Shown in pieces: positions 35,668 to 47,318 of a stretch of DNA of 47,318 bases. The stretch's first letter is position 1. Each line of letters begins with the position of its first letter. The DNA is taken from assembly GCA_030427445.1 (NCBI GenBank), contig JAUIBQ010000007.1, positions 1 through 47,318 of the forward strand, given 5' to 3'. The notes below the pieces were generated by a model that made no database searches, was not told where the DNA came from, and saw nothing but the letters and a program-made list of their open reading frames with translations. Origin of the DNA: a bacterium (lineage in GTDB: Bacteria; Patescibacteriota; Saccharimonadia; Saccharimonadales; SZUA-47). Position numbers and translations under genes: made by a program.

Positions 35668-38403
35668 ATGATTTTTGCTGTGATTATGATTAGTCTAGTT
35701 GTTTTGCTGATCTTGGTAGGATTTATTACGTATTACTCAGTTAGAAAGTCTTGGCGAGAACAAAAGAACTTCGAGCGTGGTCTTAAGATGGTACCTCTTT
35801 GGATCCATTTACCTCCGCAGAGTTCAGATATCGAGGGTGGAGGTCGAGATGAAAGAGACGTACATGACGAAACAATCTCAAAGGCACAGACACTATATGG
35901 CATCATAGCTAGCTCATATCAAAAAGGGTTCAAGAATACGTTTTATGGTCAACGACATATAGGATTCGAAATAGTCGCTCAGGGTGGGTTCGTGAAGTTT
36001 TATGCTGTTGTGCCAGTTTCTATGATAGAGCTTGTCCAGCAAGCGGTTACAAGTGCATATCCGTCAGCACGACTTGAAGAAGTTCCAGAGCACAACATAT
36101 TTAACGATAAAGGCAAAACCATAGGAACCGTGGGTGGTGAGCTGCATCTAAAAGAAGATGCTTCGCAGCCTATCGCAACATACCAAGAGATGCGACGCGA
36201 CTCGATGCAGTCGTTACTGAACGCACTTTCTGGTATGGATAAAGAAGATGGTGCTGCTGTTCAGATATTGATTCGCCCATCCCACCCGATGTGGCGTAAA
36301 AACTCACTGGCGAAAGCCGAGAAAAAGCGCAAAGGAAAAGATTCGAAAAGTGGGGCTACTAAGGTTATGACAGGGTGGTTCAGCGACTTACTATACGCAC
36401 CTGTAAAGCCACCGGAAGAGCGTGAAAAAGAAAAGAAAGAAGAAGACAAATCGCTCTCGAGTAGTGACCAGGCGTTAGTTGAGTCAATTGAAGAGAAGGC
36501 GCGTCATGCAACTTTTGAAAGTCAAATACGGGTAGTTACGTCCTCGGCAAATCACCAAAAAGCGCAATCATTATATAACTCAATCATCGCCACATTCTCG
36601 CTTTTTGATTCTCCAGGTAGAAATGGTTTTAAGGTTAGTAATACAAAGGATATAGATGAATTCATTACGGGCTATTTGTTACGAATTTTCCCTCAGGAAG
36701 CAACCAAGCTCGTCTTGAATACGGTTGAGCTTTCAACATTGTTCCACTTCCCAGCGCAGAATAGTATTCCAACGACACAGTTAGAGCGACAGATGTCTAA
36801 GCAAGTCGACGGTCCGCGAAACGTGCCGGAAGAAGGACTCGCACTCGGGTATAACGTATTCCGCGGGACTAAAAAGAAGATTAATCTAGACGAAGAGGAC
36901 AGAAGACGGCATATTTATTCAGTTGGACAGACTGGAACTGGTAAGTCGACTTTTCTAGAGAACCTTGCAGTTCAAGACATGATAAATGGTGCAGGCTTTG
37001 CATTTATCGATCCTCACGGAGATAGCGCTGAAAAACTATTATCAATGGTGCCGAAAGAGCGTGCTGAGGACGTGATTTATTTCTCTCCTGCTGATATGGA
37101 TTACCCACTTGGCCTTAATCTTTTTGAATTCCAGAATCCAGAGCAGAAAGACTTTATTATCCAAGAAGCGATAAATATGCTTTATAAGCTATACGATCCG
37201 CAAAGACAGGGGATTATCGGTCCAAGGTTCGAGCGCATATTCACTAACTGTGCTCAGCTTTTGATGGCAGATCCGAACGGCGGTACGTTTATCGATGTGC
37301 CGAAATTGTTAATCGATCCAGACTTCATGAAACCAAAACTGAAGTATACAGATGACCAGAACGTGATCGACTTCTGGACTAAAGAGTGGCCAAACTCACA
37401 GCGTTCTAATGAGGCTGGAGAAGTGACAAGTTGGGTGGTGAGTAAGTTTGGTGCTTTTTTGAGCAATGAAATGATGCGCAATATCGTAGGCCAAAATAAG
37501 AGTTCGTTCAGTATTCCAGACATTATGAATAATAAAAAAATATTGCTAGTGAACCTTTCAAAAGGTCGGCTAGGAGAGCTTAACTCCAAATTACTAGGAA
37601 TGATATTTGTGATGAAGTTCCAGGCTGCGGCTATGGATAGAGCGAATATATTAGAGTCAGAACGTACTGATTTTGGCCTGTACGTTGATGAGTTTCAGAA
37701 CTTCTCGACCGATTCTTTTGCAAGTATATTAAGTGAAGCACGAAAGTATCGACTTAATTTGATTGTTGCAAACCAGTTTACGACACAGCTAACTGAAGAA
37801 ATTCGTGATGCTGTATTTGGTAACGTTGGTACGATAGTGTGTTTCCGTGTGGGTACGCAAGACGCTGACTTCTTGGCGAAGCAATTTGCACCTATGTTTG
37901 ATATCGATGACTTGCAGCGCATCCCTAACTATAATGCAGTTCTCAGGATGCTTATTCGCGGCGTTCCAACACAAGCCTTTAGCATGGCGACGCTTCCGCC
38001 ACTTGGAGTAGAGAATCGTGAACTTGGTGACGCCCTTAAGCAGCTCTCAGCAGCGAAATACGGTCGACCCAGGGCTATTGTCGAAAAAGAGATAATGGAC
38101 AGAATAAGGACGCCTGAGAAGCCTGAGGGGGTGTCAGCAAGTGCTACACCAACAGCTCCAAAGCAACCTAGCACGGGTTCTTCTTTCCTCGATGATTGGC
38201 TTGATAAAAAAGATAAGCCATTAGCACCTCGCCAAAGTCCATTTAATAATGCGCAGCAACCTCCTCAAACACAAGTTCAGCCAGCTCAAACTACGACTCA
38301 GCAACCTCAGCCTCCTCAGGTACAGCCCGTGCAAAACGACACAAGAAACGACTCGGTCTTATCGACTGACAGTGGAGCTGACCAGACAATCTCTATTAGG
38401 TAA
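35668..38403 (+). CDS. VirD4/TraG-like membrane ATPase of a type IV secretion-like system
   Basis: A 911-residue protein. One N-terminal transmembrane helix (residues 2-24), a 350-residue N-terminal domain, Walker A SVGQTGTGKSTF (about 421-432), FAFIDPHGDSAEKL, a GYLLRIFP-type linker earlier, Walker B with GLYVDEFQNFSTDSF (about 672-686) and the following sensor LIVANQFTTQL. These are features of DUF87/TraD/VirD4 coupling ATPases. The C-terminal 110 residues are Pro/Gln-rich and probably disordered. No relaxase or other mating-pair gene is in the window. It may pump DNA or protein, or drive a cell-contact apparatus. GGAG 8 nt before the ATG. Confidence 0.85.
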   Translation: MIFAVIMISLVVLLILVGFITYYSVRKSWREQKNFERGLKMVPLWIHLPPQSSDIEGGGRDERDVHDETISKAQTLYGIIASSYQKGFKNTFYGQRHIGFEIVAQGGFVKFYAVVPVSMIELVQQAVTSAYPSARLEEVPEHNIFNDKGKTIGTVGGELHLKEDASQPIATYQEMRRDSMQSLLNALSGMDKEDGAAVQILIRPSHPMWRKNSLAKAEKKRKGKDSKSGATKVMTGWFSDLLYAPVKPPEEREKEKKEEDKSLSSSDQALVESIEEKARHATFESQIRVVTSSANHQKAQSLYNSIIATFSLFDSPGRNGFKVSNTKDIDEFITGYLLRIFPQEATKLVLNTVELSTLFHFPAQNSIPTTQLERQMSKQVDGPRNVPEEGLALGYNVFRGTKKKINLDEEDRRRHIYSVGQTGTGKSTFLENLAVQDMINGAGFAFIDPHGDSAEKLLSMVPKERAEDVIYFSPADMDYPLGLNLFEFQNPEQKDFIIQEAINMLYKLYDPQRQGIIGPRFERIFTNCAQLLMADPNGGTFIDVPKLLIDPDFMKPKLKYTDDQNVIDFWTKEWPNSQRSNEAGEVTSWVVSKFGAFLSNEMMRNIVGQNKSSFSIPDIMNNKKILLVNLSKGRLGELNSKLLGMIFVMKFQAAAMDRANILESERTDFGLYVDEFQNFSTDSFASILSEARKYRLNLIVANQFTTQLTEEIRDAVFGNVGTIVCFRVGTQDADFLAKQFAPMFDIDDLQRIPNYNAVLRMLIRGVPTQAFSMATLPPLGVENRELGDALKQLSAAKYGRPRAIVEKEIMDRIRTPEKPEGVSASATPTAPKQPSTGSSFLDDWLDKKDKPLAPRQSPFNNAQQPPQTQVQPAQTTTQQPQPPQVQPVQNDTRNDSVLSTDSGADQTISIR

Positions 38404-38410
38404 GTTAACT

Positions 38411-38971
38411 TCACCTACTTTTTAGTTTTAGGAGTGCTTCAAGGCTTACACCAAAGACCATGCCAATGACGAACATCATAATGACTACTAAGTAGTTGTA
38501 TTCATAGCCGTAGTGTCTCGTAATCCAAAGTAATGCAGAAGTGCCTAGTAATGAGAAGAAAGCTCCTCCGAGGACACTAGAAGGACGTGCAATGGTCTTG
38601 CCGGCTACTTCACTGGTTTTATCAATGACAGGGTTGTGAATAACTTTGCTTAGTGGTTTCTCGATAGGATTGAGTTTTTTACGTACACGGGTCATTGTAC
38701 GAGAAAACGATACGGCCTGTTCATTACCATGAATACGTCGTTCTTGGTTCTTTTGTGGATGTTGTTCACCGTGTGATTTTAATCGCTCTGAAGGAGTGGA
38801 AAGTTTTTCAATGACAGACTTAGCGTGCTCAGCTTGCTCCTGTGATTGAGCTTTACTTGCTTCAGTCGCTTCTTTTTCTATTTTGTTTTTCAGTCGATCA
38901 AGATGCTCACTCTGTTCATGCTCGTGTGAGTGATGATGAGCCTCGTGTTGGCGGGAAAGTTTCTCAGCCAT
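38411..38971 (-). CDS. His-rich membrane protein (186 aa)
   Basis: Residues 1-25 are His-rich (EAHHHSHEHEQSEH), followed by a charged helical region to about residue 125 and two transmembrane helices (about 130-150 and 158-178). No family recognised. It starts 4 nt after the stop of the surface-protein gene and is converged upon by the VirD4-like gene with only 7 bp between stops. The His cluster may bind metal; this is inference. Confidence 0.75.
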   Translation of the reverse strand: MAEKLSRQHEAHHHSHEHEQSEHLDRLKNKIEKEATEASKAQSQEQAEHAKSVIEKLSTPSERLKSHGEQHPQKNQERRIHGNEQAVSFSRTMTRVRKKLNPIEKPLSKVIHNPVIDKTSEVAGKTIARPSSVLGGAFFSLLGTSALLWITRHYGYEYNYLVVIMMFVIGMVFGVSLEALLKLKSR

Positions 38972-38974
38972 ATC

Positions 38975-41530
38975 CTAAATGCCTCCTGTTGTTATGAAAT
39001 CATTACGAATAATTGAAAGTTCTTTACGCAATAATCGTGAGCGAGCGTAGAAGTAACCTACGACAAACGTGATGCTCATACCGCCGATTAAACTTGCGCC
39101 AGGACCTGTGTTAGGTAGGGTTTCAACACCTTTTACAGCAGGGCATGCTACTTTGAGTGACACTTCATTTCCGTATTCGTTACTAATCTCACAGTCGTAA
39201 GCTGTGCCTAATGTAGATGGGCTATTTGTTGCAGGTATTGTCTCTTTCATCTTTACTTTGAATGAGTGATGAACGCTCGTATTTGCAGGTATTGTGACGT
39301 TTTTCCAGACGACTTCTTGGTGCTCCTCGTCGTACTCACCACCTTGTTCTTTGAGGTAGGTCAAGTCTAGGTCTGCGTAATCAAGTATATCGCCGATGTA
39401 GTCTCGTATTTCTAGGCCATCTCTTGAATAATTTAAGGTGTTATTTGTTGTGAGTGTATACAACAACTCGTCGTCTGATCGAACTCGTGAACTTGGATCA
39501 ATCGTTTGAGCCTCATCAAGTTTCTGTGTAAGATTCACCACCGATTTCTCCTCGGTTATAGGTGCGTCAAAATCCACTTCTTCTTCACAATCAACTCGAC
39601 GATCTTCAGTTTCTTCCTGACCAGTAATGCGGTAGTAAACGGTAGCAGTCATGATGTATCTGCCAGGTTTATATGTGTGCTCGACCGTGTCAGAGAACTC
39701 ATTACTCTCTCTGGACGCTGTCGCCGTATCTCCAAAGTCATAGTCGTATCGTGAGACAGATGTGTTTCCTTTATTACTACTTGTTACTTCAGTTGTGAAT
39801 GTCGCTTTCTTTGTCTCTTGGTCAAACACTCCATTTGTAACTTCACAAGCTACGACAGGCTGTGTGCAGTTTTCATCACGCTCGTCCGGGATGGATGGGT
39901 CGTACTGACATGGAATGATAACGGTGAAGCATTCTCGGCTCGTTTTCTTAGATGCATTTGAAGCGACGATACTACTTGCGTTACATACTTCATCACCTGA
40001 CTTCACGGAGTCTTTTAGTCTTACGTGCACGCGTATAACTTTGTTGCTATAGCCTAGTACTGAATGGCGCAGTTCAATTTTACCGAGACCTTTGTCAGCT
40101 ATTTCTGGGTCTACACTAATCAGTTCTACAAAATTTGTGTTCAATGTATCAGCGATGACAACATCTCTCGCAGCAGAACCGTTAACGGTATTGCCATACT
40201 CTATTGCGTAGGTAAGCTGGTCACCTGGGAGGTAGTTACTTTTTTTGTTCAATACCGATTTACGGATGTATAGGGAAGGGTCTGGTTCCGGCATCTTACA
40301 ATTTGGATCTTCTGCCCAAAGGTCTGTTAGTCCTGTGTAGACACATGGTTTACATCGTGGATCGTCTTTATTTAAGTTTGGATTGTATTCACATTTTTCT
40401 GGGGGAGCTTCTCGTCGAATACTTGCTTCGCAAGATGATGAGTGTTCGAGCCATTGCCCATTGTCGCGATCAAGTAAGCGGATAACAATCTTATCACTTA
40501 AGTCCGAAACAGCTACGTTTAGTTGCACAGTAAAATCAGATGTTTGAGCTGACGTTACATAGTATCTCTTGTACGTGTTGCCGTCGAGGTCCCATTTAAA
40601 CTGATAAAATCCAACACCTTTGATCCCAGTATTTAGAGGAGTGTAGTTTGAGCTGGTATCGGGTGCTGTGTGTGGCGGTGCACTAATGAGGGCTTGATCG
40701 TCAACATTCCATAGTCGATTTGCCCCTTTGTGTGTGACGCCGATATGCAATCCTTTGCCTTTACCGCTTGCACTTCCAGCTTGAATTTTTGTATTTTTTG
40801 CAAGACTTATAGAAACCGGGATTGTTGCTGAGGTGGCATCACGACCAATTGTGATCGGTCCTGCTACTTCGCAGGCTGCACCGATAACTGGTTTTTTAGG
40901 TGGAGGTGGAACATAACGACCGACTGTCGTAAAGTTTCCGCAATCAAGAAGTATGTAGAACGTTGCACCAGTGGCAGCAATTGTTCCTTGAAGCGCATAG
41001 TAGTGATTACACGAATTCACGATATCCCATGCCTTAAGATCTCTCTGATAAATATTTCTGCCAGGCTGGTATTCAATTGCGACTTGAGAGTTTTTGTATT
41101 GATCAGCTACTTTTGAGTAGCCAGAAAGAGAGTTTCTGCCTGTAGTCCACCAATCTTGTCCGTCGCATGAACTGATCCGTACATGTTTTGATTGAGTGTT
41201 AGCTATGTTTGCAATATCTTGTTTTGTTACACCGAAATAGCCATAAATATCTTTAACGTCTGTACTGTCCCAAGCTCCTACAATAAGATTTACATTAGAG
41301 CGAACAGAGTTATTTGTTGTTAGGCCATCAAATATGTGATTTGAGCTGGACGCCAAAGATTTCTGTGGCGGAGCTACTACTGCGATTGTTTGAACCACCA
41401 TTGCGAGTGCTATGAACACAAAACTTAGACGCCTCAATGCGTTTTCTTGCTTGATACGGTTTGCGTAGAATCCAACCTGGTTGATAAGGCCAGGATTGAA
41501 GTTGAGGTTTGAGACGAGTTTGTTGAACAT
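38975..41530 (-). CDS. Surface protein with DUF11 and PKD domains and LPNTG motif
   Basis: An 851-residue protein. An N-terminal hydrophobic segment (about residues 33-55, ending near SLASS) suggests export. An N-terminal domain with two Cys and many aromatics (35-210) is followed by a Pro-rich linker, beta domains, a DUF11-like repeat (YIRKSVLNKKSNYLPGDQLTY...), a PKD domain with YDYDFGDT and HTYKPGRYIMTATV, and a second DUF11-like region. The C-terminus has LPNTG, a hydrophobic helix and a basic end, the layout of sortase substrates, though the tail after the helix (about 20 residues) is longer than usual. Likely displayed on the cell wall and relevant to host contact. Confidence 0.85.
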   Translation of the reverse strand: MFNKLVSNLNFNPGLINQVGFYANRIKQENALRRLSFVFIALAMVVQTIAVVAPPQKSLASSSNHIFDGLTTNNSVRSNVNLIVGAWDSTDVKDIYGYFGVTKQDIANIANTQSKHVRISSCDGQDWWTTGRNSLSGYSKVADQYKNSQVAIEYQPGRNIYQRDLKAWDIVNSCNHYYALQGTIAATGATFYILLDCGNFTTVGRYVPPPPKKPVIGAACEVAGPITIGRDATSATIPVSISLAKNTKIQAGSASGKGKGLHIGVTHKGANRLWNVDDQALISAPPHTAPDTSSNYTPLNTGIKGVGFYQFKWDLDGNTYKRYYVTSAQTSDFTVQLNVAVSDLSDKIVIRLLDRDNGQWLEHSSSCEASIRREAPPEKCEYNPNLNKDDPRCKPCVYTGLTDLWAEDPNCKMPEPDPSLYIRKSVLNKKSNYLPGDQLTYAIEYGNTVNGSAARDVVIADTLNTNFVELISVDPEIADKGLGKIELRHSVLGYSNKVIRVHVRLKDSVKSGDEVCNASSIVASNASKKTSRECFTVIIPCQYDPSIPDERDENCTQPVVACEVTNGVFDQETKKATFTTEVTSSNKGNTSVSRYDYDFGDTATASRESNEFSDTVEHTYKPGRYIMTATVYYRITGQEETEDRRVDCEEEVDFDAPITEEKSVVNLTQKLDEAQTIDPSSRVRSDDELLYTLTTNNTLNYSRDGLEIRDYIGDILDYADLDLTYLKEQGGEYDEEHQEVVWKNVTIPANTSVHHSFKVKMKETIPATNSPSTLGTAYDCEISNEYGNEVSLKVACPAVKGVETLPNTGPGASLIGGMSITFVVGYFYARSRLLRKELSIIRNDFITTGGI

Positions 41531-41698
41531 TTTTTGTTTACTTTTTAGTTATGTTAATAGATATATTTAACCATAAGTTTAATTGTTCAATCAAGTGTTT
41601 GTTGTATGATACAGGGGCTTTGATTATAATAGTTTGTGTAATCAGTAAATTTTCACTAATTTACGACGTAGAGACAAAGATTAAAAGAGGGTTAGTAA

Positions 41699-43672
<1,974 letters not shown>

Positions 43673-43673
43673 T

Positions 43674-46247
43674 ATGGCTGACGAAGAAAACAAGAAGAAC
43701 CTTGAAGAAACCAACGTTCCAGTTGTTGAGGGCGAAATTATTCAGGAAGATGACAGCCACTCTCGAATAGTCGAGCGCGAAACTGTCGAGCGGGTGATGG
43801 AGGACAGTTACCTCCGTTATTCTATGAGCGTTATCGTTGAGCGTGCCTTGCCAGATGTACGAGATGGTTTAAAGCCGGTTCACCGACGAATCCTTTACTC
43901 AATGGACAAAAATGGCTGGCGATCGACAGCGAAATTCGTTAAAAGTGCTCGTGTAGTTGGTGACGTTATTGGTAAGTACCACCCGCACGGTGATAGTTCA
44001 ATCTATGATTCGATGGTTCGTCTAGCGCAGCCATGGTCAATGCGTCACACTCTTGTACGCGGACAAGGTAACTTTGGTTCAATGGATGGTGATCCACCAG
44101 CTGCGTATCGATATACCGAAGCGAAAATGGAAAAAATCGCTGAAGAACTTATCAGTGACATCAGTAAAGATACGGTAGATTTCCGAGATAACTTTGATGG
44201 GTCTGAGAGAGAGCCTAGTGTACTTCCAGGTAAACTACCAAACCTTTTGTTGAATGGACAGCTCGGTATCGCTGTCGGTATGGCGACGAACATCCCTCCG
44301 CATAATCTCGGTGAAGTGCTTGATGCGACTATCCATCAGATAGAAAATCCTGAAGCTACAGTGGACGACTTGCTTGAGTTTGTGCAAGGCCCGGATTTCC
44401 CGACTGGCGGTATTTTATACGGAAAAGAAAGCCTTCGAAACGCCTATGCGACAGGTCGTGGCGGTGTCATGATGCGTGGTGTTGCAGAAGTAGTAGAGAA
44501 CGCAAAAGGGAAGCAGCAGATTGTTATTAGTGAAATCCCATACGGATTGAATAAAGCCTCTCTTCTTGAGAAAATTGCTGACCTCGTGCACGACAAAAAG
44601 GTCGCCGGCATTAGTGGGCTGCGAGACGAGAGTGCACGTGGTGAAGTGAAAATTGTTATCGACCTAAAACGCGATGCATTCCCGAAGAAGCTCTTGAACC
44701 AGCTGTATAAACTAACACCTTTGCAAGGGTCATTTAACTTCAATATGATGGCGCTTGTCGATGGTATCCAGCCACGAGTTTTAGGCTTGCAGGATATTAT
44801 CCAAGAGCACATTAAGCACCGACAAGTTGTCGTGCGTAGACGAACTGAATTCGAGCTGAAAAAAGCGAAAGATCGCGCACATATCTTAGAAGGTCTTAAG
44901 ATCGCACTTGATCATATCGATGAAGTTATCGCGACGATTCGAGCGAGTGAAACAACTGATGAAGCGCAAGCTAATTTGATTAAGAAATTCAAACTTTCTG
45001 AGATTCAGGCAAAAGCTATCTTAGCGATGCAGCTGCGAACACTTGCAGGACTTGAGCGCAAGAAGATTGAAGACGAACTTGCAGAGCTTATGAAGCTGAT
45101 TGCAGAGCTCGAAGCTATTTTGGCAGATGAACAAAAGATTTTAGACATCATCAAAACTGAGTTTAAAGAGCTCAAAGACCAGTATGCGGAAGAACGACGC
45201 ACAAAGATTGTGCCGAACGAACTTGGCAAGATGAGCGATGAAGACTTGATCCCGAACGAGCAAGTTGTTGTGACGATGACGAGTGCGAACTATATCAAGC
45301 GAAGCCCAGAGAGCGAATATCGTAAGCAGGGTCGTGGCGGTAAAGGTAAGCGCGGTATGACAACACGTGATGAAGATATGATTAAGCACCTTGCACTTTC
45401 AAATACACATGACTATCTTCTATTCTTTACAGACAAAGGTCGTGTATTCAGACTCAAGACATACGAAATCCCATCTGCTGGACTTGGCGCGAAAGGTGTC
45501 GCTATCGCAAACATCTTGCAGCTTCACCCAGATGAGCAAATTACGTCGATCAACCCGCATGACGCAAATCCTAAAGATGGCTACTTATTCATGTGTACGA
45601 AGCGCGGAGTCGTGAAGAAGACATCTGTCGAAGCGTATAAGAATGTCCGAAGCAGCGGTCTAATCGCAATTAACCTAGACGAAGGTGATCAGTTGTGGTG
45701 GGTACGATACACGACCGGAGATAACGAAGTAGTTATCAGTACACAGCAAGGCCAGGCTATTCGCTTCCATGAATCCGAAGCACGAGCGATGGGCCGCGTG
45801 GCTCGAGGTGTGCGGGGTATCCGCTTACGAACTGGTGATGAAGTTGTCGGTATGGGTATAGTCGAAGAAGATACGAACATATTTGTAATCAGCGAAAATG
45901 GCTATGGAAAACGTACGAAAGTGAAGCAGTTTACGCCTCATAAGAGGGGTGGAGTCGGTATACGCTCTGCTGTCGTAAATGCTAAGACAGGCAAGCTCGT
46001 CGGTTTTGCAAGTCTGCGAGATGGTGACGATCAAGAGATTATCATTATCTCTAAGCTCGGTCAGACTATCCGCCTTGGGATGCAAGACATACCAGAGATA
46101 GGACGAGCGACTCAAGGAGTGAGAATCATGCGCCTGAAAGATGGTGACAGTGTTGTCTCTATGGGACTCGTGAAAAAGGTTGAAGAGGAAGAAGAAGCTG
46201 ACTCTGATAAGAAAGATGTAAAGCCGAAAGCGAAAGCTAAAAAATAA
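43674..46247 (+). CDS. gyrA: DNA gyrase subunit A
   Basis: An 857-residue subunit. The quinolone-resistance region reads [11 protein letters not shown], with Ser and Asp at the positions usually mutated, so it appears wild type. The catalytic Tyr is in [11 protein letters not shown]-like [12 protein letters not shown] coiled-coil tower follows, then the GyrA box [10 protein letters not shown], which identifies gyrase rather than topoisomerase IV, and beta-pinwheel repeats. An acidic then Lys-rich tail ends the protein. It begins 1 nt after gyrB. Confidence 0.98.
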   Translation: MADEENKKNLEETNVPVVEGEIIQEDDSHSRIVERETVERVMEDSYLRYSMSVIVERALPDVRDGLKPVHRRILYSMDKNGWRSTAKFVKSARVVGDVIGKYHPHGDSSIYDSMVRLAQPWSMRHTLVRGQGNFGSMDGDPPAAYRYTEAKMEKIAEELISDISKDTVDFRDNFDGSEREPSVLPGKLPNLLLNGQLGIAVGMATNIPPHNLGEVLDATIHQIENPEATVDDLLEFVQGPDFPTGGILYGKESLRNAYATGRGGVMMRGVAEVVENAKGKQQIVISEIPYGLNKASLLEKIADLVHDKKVAGISGLRDESARGEVKIVIDLKRDAFPKKLLNQLYKLTPLQGSFNFNMMALVDGIQPRVLGLQDIIQEHIKHRQVVVRRRTEFELKKAKDRAHILEGLKIALDHIDEVIATIRASETTDEAQANLIKKFKLSEIQAKAILAMQLRTLAGLERKKIEDELAELMKLIAELEAILADEQKILDIIKTEFKELKDQYAEERRTKIVPNELGKMSDEDLIPNEQVVVTMTSANYIKRSPESEYRKQGRGGKGKRGMTTRDEDMIKHLALSNTHDYLLFFTDKGRVFRLKTYEIPSAGLGAKGVAIANILQLHPDEQITSINPHDANPKDGYLFMCTKRGVVKKTSVEAYKNVRSSGLIAINLDEGDQLWWVRYTTGDNEVVISTQQGQAIRFHESEARAMGRVARGVRGIRLRTGDEVVGMGIVEEDTNIFVISENGYGKRTKVKQFTPHKRGGVGIRSAVVNAKTGKLVGFASLRDGDDQEIIIISKLGQTIRLGMQDIPEIGRATQGVRIMRLKDGDSVVSMGLVKKVEEEEEADSDKKDVKPKAKAKK

Positions 46248-46285
46248 TAGTTGAAATAATTACTACGATATCAGCAAAAATGATG

Positions 46286-46314
46286 TTGACGTAGGAGTTA
46301 TTTGTCTGTAGACT
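46286..46314 (+). promoter_or_regulatory. rRNA operon promoter
   Basis: TTGACG (46286-46291), 17-bp spacer, TAGACT (46309-46314). The expected 5' leader of about 215 nt contains hairpins CCGTAC/GTACGG (46413-46430), TCAGTA/TACTGA, ATTCAT/ATGAAT and ATGAGA/TCTCAT that may form the processing stem. Confidence 0.6.
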
Positions 46315-46537
46315 GTACATTCAGCGTTTGAGAGTACATTGCCCACGTGTAATGATTTCTACTCGAGAATGCGTACGTTAAAATCTAAATAGTGCAAATC
46401 AACGTCAATTTACCGTACTTTAGGGTACGGATAAATGGATAAATGTTTTTAATATACTAAGTCAGTATTTTACTGATGCTTAGATCAAGAATATTCATCA
46501 AAGTATGAATGAGAGGTTTACTTCTCATCTGTACATT

Positions 46538-47318
<781 letters not shown>

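Overview
Organism. The window is from a Candidatus Saccharibacteria (TM7, Patescibacteria/CPR) chromosome. The truncated 16S gene at the right edge carries the stretch ACTGGGCGTAAAGAGTTGC (47049-47067), which matches the published TM7-selective 580F primer. The setting agrees: moderately AT-rich DNA, small dense operons, type IV pilus and ComM genes, a VirD4-like ATPase, an LPXTG-type surface protein, and many short proteins of no recognisable family. The standard bacterial code fits all genes. Layout. (1) 1-2.1 kb: end of a pilus minor-pseudopilin operon. (2) 2.1-5.9 kb: XerC/D-like recombinase, ndk, tRNA-Arg, a PH-domain membrane protein and a membrane-anchored parvulin foldase, then a 51-codon small ORF apparently co-transcribed with tRNA-Asp. 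(3) 6.1-16.3 kb: an accessory-looking block between tRNA-Asp and tRNA-Thr/tRNA-Gly, made mostly of unrecognised short proteins plus a HAM1-like pyrophosphatase, a uridine-kinase-like P-loop protein and an AlbA_2/Schlafen-type ATPase protein. (4) 16.5-21.8 kb: deoxyribosyltransferase-like protein, membrane GT2 glycosyltransferase, ABC-F ATPase, an unknown gene, and an NrdR-like regulator beside an 18-bp palindrome. (5) 21.9-30.5 kb: a missed 39-codon basic small gene, tgt, P-loop kinase, tRNA-Val, a T-box-controlled thrS operon (thrS, HAD phosphatase, atl, miaA), an HTH regulator, an MBL-fold protein, rpmB and a site-2 protease. (6) 30.5-33.9 kb: a candidate structured RNA, RNase P RNA, infC-rpmI-rplT and comM. 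(7) 34.6-41.6 kb: a possible leader-peptide attenuator, a three-gene unit ending in a VirD4/TraG-like ATPase, and a convergent pair encoding a DUF11/PKD surface protein with LPNTG and a His-rich membrane protein. (8) 41.7 kb to end: gyrB, gyrA and the start of 16S rRNA. How it works together. Translation and tRNA functions dominate (thrS, tgt, miaA, infC, L20, L35, L28, rnpB, five CCA-encoding tRNAs). Pili plus ComM suggest DNA uptake, and the nucleotide-handling enzymes suggest salvage from a host, as expected for an epibiont. Main signals worth following: many genes have a -10 element placed exactly 6 nt before ATG and no Shine-Dalgarno, so they look leaderless; a leaderless 23-codon peptide lies in a region of competing hairpins and a terminator at 34.7 kb; a multi-branched RNA lies upstream of rnpB; two tRNA genes have copies of their own 3' ends about 140 bp downstream; and three families of intergenic repeats recur. 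All family assignments are by eye from sequence motifs; no database search was run.
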